IMG/VR virus record: IMGVR_UViG_3300042691_009471
Coordinates: 1-37,112 of that record
DNA: 37,112 nucleotides
DNA from: a virus
Direction: 5' to 3' (one strand)
The stretch's first letter is position 1. The number at the start of each line of letters is the position of its first letter. Position numbers and translations under genes: made by a program. Of the stretch, positions 18,524-28,338 are shown one piece after another. The notes beneath the pieces were generated by a model. That model did no database searches. It worked only from the letters and a program-made list of their open reading frames with translations, and was not told the origin of the DNA.

Positions 18524-21500
18524 TACTGACACATTTTAAATTTATTAATTAAATCACTCTTTATATCATCTATATCAGCACTTATACCTATTTGATAAGC
18601 TTCTTCCTTAGATTCATCAGAAGATACAAAAGCATCCTGAGCATCAAAAGTTTCATCAAGAATTTCTTTTTCAGCAGGAGATGTTGTATAAGTTGTATCT
18701 TCTTCAGATATATTATTTAATTGAGATTCTTTAACAAAATTGTTTACTAAATTACTTGGAGATACTATCATTTCTTTTGCATTTTTTCTAGGTGTATTTT
18801 GTTTAGTAGCCAATTTTAACACAATGTCTCCATTTTCTAATAATTTTGTTACAACCATTTTCGGGTTATTATCTCTATTAAGATAATAAATATCATTTAC
18901 TTTTACAACACTTTCACCATCTATTGTTGATTCTATTGGATCTGAAAAAATATCCACTATATCTACATAGCCTGAATTAACTCTAAAGTTAGCATTAAAA
19001 TCTTTAACATCTTTTAGTTGAGATTCTATTTTATCTATAACATTTTGTTTTAATGCTTTATTAGCTAATTGTTTTTCAAGACCATCTTGTAATTTATCTA
19101 AACTAGCCACAGCATCTTGTATTTGTTCTTGTGTAGTAGCTTGAGTAGCATTATTAAATGTATCTAAGATAGCTTTATCTTGAGCATTAGTATTATTTAA
19201 ACTTATAAGACTAAACACATCTCTCTGATAATCAGAATATGCTCTAGCTACAATATCATTATTTGAATTAACTTTTAGATACTGTATTCTTTTAACAGCT
19301 TCATGTATTATTTTTGATGCATCTTCTCTAGAAGGATTTCCATTTTGTACAAAATCAATTTCTTCTGGGGTTAATACTCCTGTAGATAAACTATCAATTG
19401 CTAATAATTGTCCCGGAGTTGGTGCATAAGAAACTTTTCCTACAAATCTATCTTTATGTACTTTAAATACATTAGAAAAAGCTGAATCTTTTTCTAACTG
19501 TTCTTGTATAAATTCAGAGTCTTCTGATAAATCTACATCATTAAAATTCTGATTAATCTTAAACTTGCTAAGTCTTTCTTGAATTGTCTCCATTTGAGCA
19601 TCAAGTTTCTTAGTTGCTTTATCATATTTTGTAATAAGACTATCTATTTTATCTTTAGGAGTTACTGTTTTAGATACACCAGATAAATCTATCATTTGTT
19701 CAACATATTCTCCAGTTTCATCTTTATATCTTGTAATTGGGAAAAGAGTATTCATTTCATCTCTTACACTTGCAATATAAAGAGGAATTAACATATCTGA
19801 AACTTGTGCTGAATCATCTACTTCAAATTCTTTATGTCCAAATTGATTTTTTAGAATTTTACCATCAGGAGTTCTTTTATAAATTAAAGGTTGATATATA
19901 CCTTTAGCTTTAGGTTTTCCAGCAGTTTCAATTTTTCCTGTTTCTGAATTAGAACTTCTTTCAATAGGTAATAAAGATATACTAGCATCAACACCTATCA
20001 TTCTTTTTAATAGAGTTGCATATGTAGCTTGTTGTAGTGTATAGTTTTCTCTTTTAGAATAACTTGATTTTCCTGTTTCTTTTGTTTGAATATAATTAAA
20101 GTTAAACCACTTTCTTTCATCACCAGTTTTAATATCTATTATATGTACTTTACCTTTTCTATCTACAGCAATTAAGTCAATCTCCCCGGCAATTCTATCT
20201 GTACTACCATCAAGTTTTTCTATATTAGAATCATATACTACCAAACCTTTAGCTACTATGTAAAGTTCACCATTATCTATTCTCTTTTTAATTTGAGTAA
20301 GATGTCCATCTGGTCCAAATAAATTTAAGTAAGCTTGTTTACTAATTTTATTAGGATCGTATTCTGGCATTTTACCTTCACCCAAGAAATCTTTTGCAGC
20401 TTGATCTATATAATTACCAGCTTCTCTACCATCTTCATATGTTTTTTCTGATACAAATTTGTAGATCTGATTATATAAATCTTCATTACTTATATTTGTA
20501 GTTTCTGCTGTACTAACTTGAGTCGTATCTTCTAAAGCAGCTAGTTCTGCAATAACATTAGGTGAATTAGAATAAGAATCTATTGATAAATTTGGAAATA
20601 AACTTTTTAATTTACTAACTAATTCTGGTAATGTATCTACAACAGCTTGATTAACTAATATTCCACCAATGTCATCTATACTTTTAATAGTATTTACTCC
20701 TTTTTTTCCAAGAATTATAAAAGCTCCATCCTTATAGGCAGCTCCACCACTTGTTCCTAATGCTGCTCCAGCACTAATAAATTCTTTTGAAAGTACTAAT
20801 GGTGCCGTATACAACATACCACCACCTCTTTTAGGATCTAAACCATTTGTAAGTATATTAAGTAAATCTTTAAATTGTTCACCTACTGAACCTTTAGCCA
20901 TTCCGTGTGCTTGTATTTCATCTGCACCTAGTTCAAGTAATCTATTTTCTTGTTCCATTAATGCTAAAGATCCTTCTCCAGATAAATCTGGATTATATTT
21001 GGAATCTTTTGTTGATTTAGTATTTTCTGAAAAATATTTTTCTATATCAGCTATTTTATCAGAAACAGGAGTTGTAGGTTGACCAGTAATATTAGTAGGT
21101 TGTAATATATTAGTTAACTCATCTGCTAATTCTTCATATAAAGTTTCCCTAAATCCAGCAAGCTCAGCTGTCTTAGCTAGATATATAAAACTTAATATTG
21201 AAGACTCAGTTTCTGATAAAGGTTGTATAGTACCATCAGGTAATTTTTCTGATACAGTGATTTTATAATTTCCTGGTTCACCTACAAGATCTTTAACATA
21301 AGTTTTACCTTTAAATGTAAAATCTTCTGCTCCAGTATTTTCTTTTAATAATTTACCTCCAAAAGCTATTTCAAATATATCTTCTAAAATATCTTTATTA
21401 ACATATTGATAATCACTAGTTTCTACATCTTTTATAGCATTGGTAACTCTTCTATGAAATAAATCATTTATTAAGTAAGCTTTTTCACCAGCTTTTAATC

Positions 21501-24500
21501 CTGTAACAGGGTCATCTTCTGTAAGTGTTTCTCCAGCTTTTACATTTTCTTGAAGTTTTATTAACTCTTCAATCTTTTTAATAGAAGCTTTTTGTTCTGG
21601 AGTATATGAATCATATAATTCTTCTTTAGTTTTCTTTGCTGTTTCTTCATCTTCAAAAATCATATCAAGATCTAACTCTTGACCAAACAACTCATCTTCT
21701 TCTTGAGATACTGGTTTTTGTGGTCTAAGATTATTAAACTTAGTTAAGTATTCTTCAAAAATTTGATCATATTCAGGAGTACCTTCTCTATATACTTCAT
21801 TTGCGGGCTCATTAAAAAATTCTTTTGGTTTAGTACCATTTTTAATAAACTCAGCAAAATCATCTACACTCATGAAGATACCTTTATCTGCTAAAGCATT
21901 TAATAAAGAATTTGCTTCTACAATACTTATTTGTTCTTCGGCAATACCTCTAAAAATATTTTCTCTATTATCATAGAGAGATTTTAACCATTGGGTATTT
22001 CTTTCTACAAGTTTTAAAAATTCTTCTGGATTATGTAGTAGATTATTATACCTAACTAACTTTTTAGATTCTGAATCTAATTTTTGATAATCTAGTAAAT
22101 CATTAAATAATTCATCTAGTGTTTCATCAAATACATTATCATTACTAATGTCAGCAATAGACTTTAAATATTTATCTACAGTTCTTTTATATGCTTGAAT
22201 TCTTTCAGCTTTATTTACATCATCAAAAGCTCCCAAGTTTTTATCTATAGCTTCTATTACTTGTTCATCAGTTAATTCATCTACTTTAATATTTCTTTTC
22301 TCAAGTTCTTTTTTCATTGATTTTTTAATCAACTCAAGATTCTCATATCTATTAAAGAAGGTATTGAATTTTTCTGTTTCATTAAATAACTCTGTATAAC
22401 TTTCTAATTTTCTCTTTTTATTTTCTAATTCTTTTTTTAGTTCTGGGTTTAATGTACCTGTCTTTTGTAAATCTTCTAATGACTTAATTTCATTTCTAAG
22501 ATTACTTATTTCTTTACCTAAGACCAAATTATCTAATAAACTATTTACTTCAGTATCTGATATAGATTCAAAAGGTTTATTAGATGCAAGCTTATTTTTA
22601 ATACCTGCTTTTCTTTTTTGAGCTGATTCAAAAGACTCATTAAAAAATACAGCATTTCTTAATGCTATATTCCATCCTGCATAAAGTTCTAATTTAGCAT
22701 TAAATTCAGGATCTTTCTCATTTAATGTATCAGGAGAAATTGGATTAGGATACCTTTCTCTATAATAGTTATATCTTTTTTCTACAGTATCAATTCTATT
22801 TATAATATCATCTAATCTGTTTAAATATTTCTGACCCTCACCTTTCTCTATACCAGGAACTTCTTTTTCTATTTCTTCTGGAGTCATTTTTTTCATATCA
22901 CTCATTCTTTCTCTGAATAGATATAAACTACCTGTCTCCATAGCAGTTGTTACTTGACTTATAAAAGCTTCATCTGTAGCATCATAAGCTTGTTTTTTAC
23001 TACCATATTTTTTAACATCTGCTGCCATATCCTGAACAGCAGTATTAAATATTCTAGAATCATAAAACTCTTTTGGACCAAGACTATTTAAATTTTTGAC
23101 AATACCATCAAGCATTGCTTCTTTTCTACTTTTATATTCTTGATATTCAGTATTATTAAATAATCTATTATATCCTATAGATAACATAGGAACTGCATGA
23201 TTTAAAGGAGCAGCCAAAGTACCCATTAAAAAACCAGATGCAAAAGTTTCAGCACCTTGTTCTGTAAACTGATTACCAAATTCATCTTTATAATAGTCAA
23301 ACTTAGTTTTATTTGCATAACCAGTTACACCTCTAGAATATAAATTCATTTTTAAAACAGAACTTTTAAAAGCATCTGTATAATATTTTTCATTTGCTCC
23401 TGCTATTATTTCTTGAGCATTTTCTTGAAGACCTTCTGTAAAATTAGATTTAAAATAACCTACTGTTTTACCAACACTTTTATAAATAGGATCTTTTGCC
23501 CAACCTTTTGCCCATGACATAAAGTCATTTGATTGTTTAGCAAACTGTTTTTTAGTATTATCATATACAATTTTACCAACTGTACCAAACTTACCATTAC
23601 CAGCCTTCATTACATCATCTATATTGGCTCTCACAAAGTTTCTTATACCACCTCTAGGTCCTGTAATGTTATTAAAAGTAATTTTATTTGAGGCATATAT
23701 TAAACCTGTATTCCAATATAAAGTATCTAATGAAGCCTGCTTAGCTATAGACATTAGTTTTTCTTGTACATCATTGGTTGGAGCTGTACCAAATTTTTCA
23801 TAATGAGCATTATACCCATCTTTATAAACTTTATTTTCAACCATACCTGCTTCAAGTCTAGCTTCAGATAAGGCCATGTTTAAATTTCTTACATCTCTAT
23901 AAAATCCTCCAGCAGTTTTAAATGTTTTAGCAAAACCTGTTAAGTTATCAGTAGCTCTAATACCTGTTATTGCATCTACAGTATTTTCTAAAGGATTTAA
24001 AAATCTTCCTATTTTACTAGTACCTGCAGCATTAGCTGCATTCCAAAATTTTCTTGCTGATTGAGAATTATTTAAAGCTTTAAGTGTATTACCTACTGCT
24101 TTACTAGCATCATATGCTGCATCAAAACCTTTTATACCTTTAAATATAGAAGGTATTTTTCTTGCATTGTTTGCAGTAGTTACTGCTGCAGATGTACCAG
24201 CTGTAAGTGGAGCTAATGCTAAACCTGCTACTTCTTCTACTATAGCTTCAGTAATAATACCAGCAGTATAACCAAAGTTCATTACTGTATTATTTACAAA
24301 ACCAAATGCTCCTCCTTTACTAGATGAACCTATAGCAGCTAATCTTTCATATTCTTCTGCTCCTTCTAGATCTGTTCCAGTAAAATCTCCTTGGATCATT
24401 TTCCACATACTCTTAGGTCCATCAGTAAAACCTTTCCATAGCATTGGTAAAAATGAATGTGACATCATTCTACTCCAATCATCAGCTTTAGTAGTTCTTG

Positions 24501-24969
24501 CATTAAAGATTGCTTCATTATCTCTTAAGGGATGAAAACCTATTTTATCAAATGTTTCTTGTCCATAAGCTGCATATCTATCATAGAATGCACCACCACT
24601 TGGACCAGCATTATAACTATAAATTCTAGCATAGTCTTCATTAGATTGCTTACTTTGTATTAATGACTTTAAATAATCTTGTTGAGCATTCATTAAACCT
24701 TTAACATCAACTTTTCCAGGTTTGGGTGCAGATTTAATAATACCCGGATTATTTACAATATTTTGTTTAATATTAAAATTAGGTCTTGTTAGATCTTTAA
24801 CACCAGGCATACTAAATGGATTAGGAGCCTGTGGAAAATTAATTTTAGGTGTATCTATTTTATCACCTTCAAAAGGTAAATAGCTATTAGCATCTGATCC
24901 AGGTCTATTAATACCACCAAACTCCGGACCTAAATCATCTAGAGGATTAAAAAGATTTTCTTCAGCCAT
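18523..24969 (-). CDS. Giant cargo-type protein with RecB/Cas4-like PD-(D/E)XK nuclease domain (2148 aa)
   Basis: The ATG lies 2 nt after the stop of the 1099-aa gene and the TAA overlaps the RNAP start by one base, so it belongs to the tight giant-gene cluster. Proline/Asn-rich N-terminus (~1-90); hydrophobic helices around 225-270 (AGIITEAIVEEVAGLALAPL) and 573-605; a long charged helical middle with coiled-coil character (~820-910); a glycine-rich unassigned module at ~1365-1475; then a nuclease domain at ~1540-1670. The nuclease shows AGEIDLIAVD (D1598), HIIDIKTG (D1612, K1614) and LQQATYATLL (Q1646-x3-Y1650), the order D...DxK...QxxxY that defines RecB-C/Cas4-type PD-(D/E)XK enzymes. Its role could be DNA processing during ejection or packaging, or degradation of host DNA. 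The rest resembles the large RNAP-associated proteins of crAss-like phages. I could not assign the N-terminal 1300 residues. Confidence 0.7.
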   Translation of the reverse strand: MAEENLFNPLDDLGPEFGGINRPGSDANSYLPFEGDKIDTPKINFPQAPNPFSMPGVKDLTRPNFNIKQNIVNNPGIIKSAPKPGKVDVKGLMNAQQDYLKSLIQSKQSNEDYARIYSYNAGPSGGAFYDRYAAYGQETFDKIGFHPLRDNEAIFNARTTKADDWSRMMSHSFLPMLWKGFTDGPKSMWKMIQGDFTGTDLEGAEEYERLAAIGSSSKGGAFGFVNNTVMNFGYTAGIITEAIVEEVAGLALAPLTAGTSAAVTTANNARKIPSIFKGIKGFDAAYDASKAVGNTLKALNNSQSARKFWNAANAAGTSKIGRFLNPLENTVDAITGIRATDNLTGFAKTFKTAGGFYRDVRNLNMALSEARLEAGMVENKVYKDGYNAHYEKFGTAPTNDVQEKLMSIAKQASLDTLYWNTGLIYASNKITFNNITGPRGGIRNFVRANIDDVMKAGNGKFGTVGKIVYDNTKKQFAKQSNDFMSWAKGWAKDPIYKSVGKTVGYFKSNFTEGLQENAQEIIAGANEKYYTDAFKSSVLKMNLYSRGVTGYANKTKFDYYKDEFGNQFTEQGAETFASGFLMGTLAAPLNHAVPMLSIGYNRLFNNTEYQEYKSRKEAMLDGIVKNLNSLGPKEFYDSRIFNTAVQDMAADVKKYGSKKQAYDATDEAFISQVTTAMETGSLYLFRERMSDMKKMTPEEIEKEVPGIEKGEGQKYLNRLDDIINRIDTVEKRYNYYRERYPNPISPDTLNEKDPEFNAKLELYAGWNIALRNAVFFNESFESAQKRKAGIKNKLASNKPFESISDTEVNSLLDNLVLGKEISNLRNEIKSLEDLQKTGTLNPELKKELENKKRKLESYTELFNETEKFNTFFNRYENLELIKKSMKKELEKRNIKVDELTDEQVIEAIDKNLGAFDDVNKAERIQAYKRTVDKYLKSIADISNDNVFDETLDELFNDLLDYQKLDSESKKLVRYNNLLHNPEEFLKLVERNTQWLKSLYDNRENIFRGIAEEQISIVEANSLLNALADKGIFMSVDDFAEFIKNGTKPKEFFNEPANEVYREGTPEYDQIFEEYLTKFNNLRPQKPVSQEEDELFGQELDLDMIFEDEETAKKTKEELYDSYTPEQKASIKKIEELIKLQENVKAGETLTEDDPVTGLKAGEKAYLINDLFHRRVTNAIKDVETSDYQYVNKDILEDIFEIAFGGKLLKENTGAEDFTFKGKTYVKDLVGEPGNYKITVSEKLPDGTIQPLSETESSILSFIYLAKTAELAGFRETLYEELADELTNILQPTNITGQPTTPVSDKIADIEKYFSENTKSTKDSKYNPDLSGEGSLALMEQENRLLELGADEIQAHGMAKGSVGEQFKDLLNILTNGLDPKRGGGMLYTAPLVLSKEFISAGAALGTSGGAAYKDGAFIILGKKGVNTIKSIDDIGGILVNQAVVDTLPELVSKLKSLFPNLSIDSYSNSPNVIAELAALEDTTQVSTAETTNISNEDLYNQIYKFVSEKTYEDGREAGNYIDQAAKDFLGEGKMPEYDPNKISKQAYLNLFGPDGHLTQIKKRIDNGELYIVAKGLVVYDSNIEKLDGSTDRIAGEIDLIAVDRKGKVHIIDIKTGDERKWFNFNYIQTKETGKSSYSKRENYTLQQATYATLLKRMIGVDASISLLPIERSSNSETGKIETAGKPKAKGIYQPLIYKRTPDGKILKNQFGHKEFEVDDSAQVSDMLIPLYIASVRDEMNTLFPITRYKDETGEYVEQMIDLSGVSKTVTPKDKIDSLITKYDKATKKLDAQMETIQERLSKFKINQNFNDVDLSEDSEFIQEQLEKDSAFSNVFKVHKDRFVGKVSYAPTPGQLLAIDSLSTGVLTPEEIDFVQNGNPSREDASKIIHEAVKRIQYLKVNSNNDIVARAYSDYQRDVFSLISLNNTNAQDKAILDTFNNATQATTQEQIQDAVASLDKLQDGLEKQLANKALKQNVIDKIESQLKDVKDFNANFRVNSGYVDIVDIFSDPIESTIDGESVVKVNDIYYLNRDNNPKMVVTKLLENGDIVLKLATKQNTPRKNAKEMIVSPSNLVNNFVKESQLNNISEEDTTYTTSPAEKEILDETFDAQDAFVSSDESKEEAYQIGISADIDDIKSDLINKFKMCQ

Positions 24970-24971
24970 TA

Positions 24972-27900
24972 CTATCTATTGTTATAATTATAATTATTTA
25001 TTGCTCTTATTTGATCAAAATAACCACCTTCACCTACTATGTCATTAAATATAAAATTTGTAAGATCATTACCATAAGAAGTTTCATAATCTACTAGTCT
25101 GTTTTCTATTTCAGTATTTGTATTAGGATCATATACACCATTTGTTATTTCTATAGAATACGGAGATATACCAAAATCATTTTTTGAAACAGTTAATTTA
25201 TTTTTTGAATTTAAAGGATCTGTATAAACATACGGTTTACCTGTATAATCAATTATTGCAGAAATAGGATCTTTTGTAGATTCTTTATATAATGTAGTTC
25301 CTGATATTTGTTCTTTAGGTAACATGAACTGTACTCCATTTTGTTGAAGTTCTGCTTTCTTTTCATCACTGATATTAAGAGATTTAATATATGCATCTGG
25401 AAGTTTTAATATTACTCCAGAATACTTTATATCCCCTGCTGATATAGGTTTATATGCAATACCAAATTCAGTAAGAGTATTATCTTTTGTATATTTTCCT
25501 TTAGCATCTTGAAGATCTGTTAATATTTGTCGTGCTAATGGAACATCTTTCCCTTCAGAAACATGACCATGATCCCAAGCAGATTTACTAGAACCAAAAG
25601 TAGATACTCTAATGTTTTTTGTATCACCTAAGTCTAAATTATTTAATACACTTAACATCTCATATCCTTTAGCAGCAACAGGTCCCATACTCTTTGTATT
25701 AACTTGGTAATACTTCATTTTATTAGTAAATGTTCCTGTACCTGCATCTGTAATTGCATCAATTCCTGGAGGAGCATTTTTGATAACATCAGATTTTGTA
25801 AATGCTTTATTAGCTTTTTCAACAAGTTTATTATAGTTTAAATCATCACTATAAGATGAAGAATTTACTGGATACTTACCAGGAGCATATGCTATATTTA
25901 CAGTTCTTGCAGGTCTATTTCTTGCACCTTCATAGTAAGCAGGTGCCCTATAATCAGTTTCTCTAGGAGCAATTACTTTTGTTGTAGTAACATATTTATT
26001 TTTTATTGCATCTGGTACACTCTTATAAAAATCAGCTTCAGATTTAATATTACCAAATTCATCAAATAGATAGTCTGGAATTGAATTACTTGGTGAATAA
26101 TTAGTAGGATCTAATTGACTTTTTACAAAATCACTTACTGTAGTAGGACCTTTTAAAGTAGGATTAAGTCTAATCATTTCAGCTTTTACACCATTAGCAG
26201 CATCTTTTCTCCATTCATCTGCTTTTTTATCATATTCATTAAAACCACTAAGTGCAGCACTATTTTTTCTAACAGCTGCATATAATGGTGTAGGTTTACC
26301 ATTAACTTGAATTTCTGATAAATTAGGATTTTGACTAATAAACTCATTTAATCTATTAGACATATTATCTACCTTAAGTTCCGTAGCACCTGTACGTGTA
26401 CTCATTCCTTTAAGTAGATCCCTAGATTCTCTAGAAATTTCTGAATAAACTTTATCATCAAAAGTACCTAAAAGTGCAGCAGCTTCTTTAAAAGGAATAG
26501 TACCATTTTTTACTGCTTCATATAAAGATATACCACTTTTTACATTATATTTTGTTCTTAAATCTTTTGTAAGTATGTGAGATTGTGAAGCATCTACATT
26601 AGGAAGATAAGCAGACATTTGAGCAAAATAGTCTTTTCCTTTTTCATATCTATCAACAGCTAATAATTGTTCTTGTAATATATTTGCTGCTTGTTCTTTG
26701 GTCATTTTGTTATTACCAACTAATGTAGCCATAAGGGGAAGAGCACTTTGAAAATAATTTTTTACAGGGATAAACTGATCTTTTCTAACTTGATTAGCAA
26801 AGTCCAACATATTAATTTCATTTGTAACATTGCCATCTGTATCTGTTATAGTAACTCCTGTAGTTTCATTTTCTTTTTCTTTAGCTACTCTACCTATAAT
26901 GTTACCATTAGCATCAGTAATAGCTTCCCATGTATGTGTACCTCTTTCTTCAACTAACCATTTATCTAATGCTTCTTTTTTAGCAAGATTAGATTTATAT
27001 TGAGCAACTCTTTTTGCAGAAGCTTCTTTTGCACCAATTTCTCTAAGATTATACATGTGCTTTTCCTCCATCACTTTATATGGATTAGATTCTAAATCTG
27101 TCTTAGCATCTTTATAAGCAAATATTTGGGCAGCTTCATTTAAATCTTTAGACATTAACATACTTGCTACACCAGCATCTACTTTATATCTTAAAGTATT
27201 TAAATCACCATAAGGATTTCTAAATCCTCCTTCAGTAGAAGGGGTACTTGACATCCCGTTGTTTAAAGTTTTACCTTGTTGTTCAACTGATGCTAGTACT
27301 TTTGCATTGATATCCCGGTTCATTTCTAATTGAGCTAATTGTAATTCTGTTCCAGGATTAGCTGTTTTATTAGCAATTTGTTTTTTTAAGTCTTCTATTT
27401 TACTGTTGTATACTGTATTTTGAGCTTGTAAACCTTTGTATCTTAATTCATTTTGTCTTTTGAGTATTGTAAATTTATCTTCAAGATACTTCATTTCAGC
27501 AGCATTCTCATCATTATTAAATAAAGCAGCATTAGACTTAGCATAATCTTTTCTATCAACATAAGCTTGTGTATTATATACAGCTTGTATTGCTGGATCA
27601 TTACCTAATCTTGCTTCAAATAATTTACTCAATGGTTCAATTAACTGCTCACCATTTTTATTTTTAATTATCCATCTACCATCAGGACTAAAGTTAACTG
27701 ATTCAATTGATAATCCAGCTTCTTTAGCTACATCTTGAGCTACTTCCATAGCATTAACATATGGGGTATAAGTAGCATTACCAAAGTTCATAGCAGATGC
27801 ATCATCAGCTTTTTTAAATTCATCTCTTTTATAATCTAGTTCTCTTAAACCTACATCCCAATATCTATCTTGTAATTTTTCATCATAAGCATTTTTAAAA

Positions 27901-28271
27901 GATTCTCCTTTAGATCTTTCCATCATATAATTTTTAGTCCAGGCCATATCTTTTACTAAGCCTTTATCTTCATATAATGGTTTAAATATTTGAGTAGCTT
28001 GATTTACATTTTGCTCTAATGACAAATCCATTTGAGAAATTCTTTTTAAATCAAATTCAGCTTGTTTTAAATAACTATCTCTTTTATTAATATTACCCTC
28101 TCTAGTTAAATCTGCATGGTATAATTTACCATACATATTATTTAGTGCCTTCCAATTAGTATCATACTGAGTTTGTTTTGTTTGCAAGATATTTGCATAA
28201 AAATTTAAATCAGGTTGAAAGGGTTGAAACTGAGGTATATAATCTGTGACGCCTTGTAAATACGTTGCCAT
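24972..28271 (-). CDS. crAss-like virion cargo-type protein (1099 aa)
   Basis: The N-terminus MATYLQGVTDYIPQFQPFQP, followed by DLNFYANILQTKQTQYD, matches from memory a signature of a conserved large protein encoded upstream of the RNA-polymerase genes in crAss-like phages; structural work on such phages places proteins of this region inside the capsid and tail as ejected cargo. The first ~400 residues are Gln/Asn/Lys-rich alpha-helix, with a coiled-coil-like segment around 255-325. The second half is mixed alpha/beta with no recognisable catalytic motif, no signal peptide and no membrane helix. The ATG at 28271 is supported by the conserved N-terminal motif and by the promoter-like dyad element in the 64-nt leader. 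It ends in TAG, 2 nt before the next ATG. Function in the virion is inferred from position and family memory only. Confidence 0.65.
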   Translation of the reverse strand: MATYLQGVTDYIPQFQPFQPDLNFYANILQTKQTQYDTNWKALNNMYGKLYHADLTREGNINKRDSYLKQAEFDLKRISQMDLSLEQNVNQATQIFKPLYEDKGLVKDMAWTKNYMMERSKGESFKNAYDEKLQDRYWDVGLRELDYKRDEFKKADDASAMNFGNATYTPYVNAMEVAQDVAKEAGLSIESVNFSPDGRWIIKNKNGEQLIEPLSKLFEARLGNDPAIQAVYNTQAYVDRKDYAKSNAALFNNDENAAEMKYLEDKFTILKRQNELRYKGLQAQNTVYNSKIEDLKKQIANKTANPGTELQLAQLEMNRDINAKVLASVEQQGKTLNNGMSSTPSTEGGFRNPYGDLNTLRYKVDAGVASMLMSKDLNEAAQIFAYKDAKTDLESNPYKVMEEKHMYNLREIGAKEASAKRVAQYKSNLAKKEALDKWLVEERGTHTWEAITDANGNIIGRVAKEKENETTGVTITDTDGNVTNEINMLDFANQVRKDQFIPVKNYFQSALPLMATLVGNNKMTKEQAANILQEQLLAVDRYEKGKDYFAQMSAYLPNVDASQSHILTKDLRTKYNVKSGISLYEAVKNGTIPFKEAAALLGTFDDKVYSEISRESRDLLKGMSTRTGATELKVDNMSNRLNEFISQNPNLSEIQVNGKPTPLYAAVRKNSAALSGFNEYDKKADEWRKDAANGVKAEMIRLNPTLKGPTTVSDFVKSQLDPTNYSPSNSIPDYLFDEFGNIKSEADFYKSVPDAIKNKYVTTTKVIAPRETDYRAPAYYEGARNRPARTVNIAYAPGKYPVNSSSYSDDLNYNKLVEKANKAFTKSDVIKNAPPGIDAITDAGTGTFTNKMKYYQVNTKSMGPVAAKGYEMLSVLNNLDLGDTKNIRVSTFGSSKSAWDHGHVSEGKDVPLARQILTDLQDAKGKYTKDNTLTEFGIAYKPISAGDIKYSGVILKLPDAYIKSLNISDEKKAELQQNGVQFMLPKEQISGTTLYKESTKDPISAIIDYTGKPYVYTDPLNSKNKLTVSKNDFGISPYSIEITNGVYDPNTNTEIENRLVDYETSYGNDLTNFIFNDIVGEGGYFDQIRAINNYNYNNR

Positions 28272-28303
28272 AATTGATTCTTATTATCTATTGTAAAACT
28301 ATC

Positions 28304-28338
28304 AAAATTTTATAAGTTTAATAAACTTTAAAAGTTTA
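28304..28338 (-). promoter_or_regulatory. Dyad-symmetric promoter/operator-like element (copy B)
   Basis: Read on the - strand, the stop codon of the 741-aa gene starts a perfect 17-nt palindrome (TAAACTTT-T-AAAGTTTA). AAATTTT follows 11 nt after it. A third half-site (TAAACTT) sits between them. The ATG of the 1099-aa gene is 32 nt downstream. The same 17-nt block, with one change, and AAATTTT at exactly the same spacing occur in the only other long gap of this operon. I propose a phage-specific promoter or operator; I do not see a canonical Bacteroidota TTTG / TAnnTTTG promoter here. Confidence 0.5.

Noticed and set aside
18524-18532. GTG start at 18532 for the RNA polymerase polyprotein
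   Set aside because: The ATG three codons later gives the common TAATG stop-start overlap, and ATG starts are used by the neighbours.
26748-26957. 69-aa + strand frame with hydrophobic, Cys-rich translation
   Set aside because: Antisense to the 1099-aa gene; the composition follows from the AT-rich Lys/Asn/Glu codons of the real gene read backwards.
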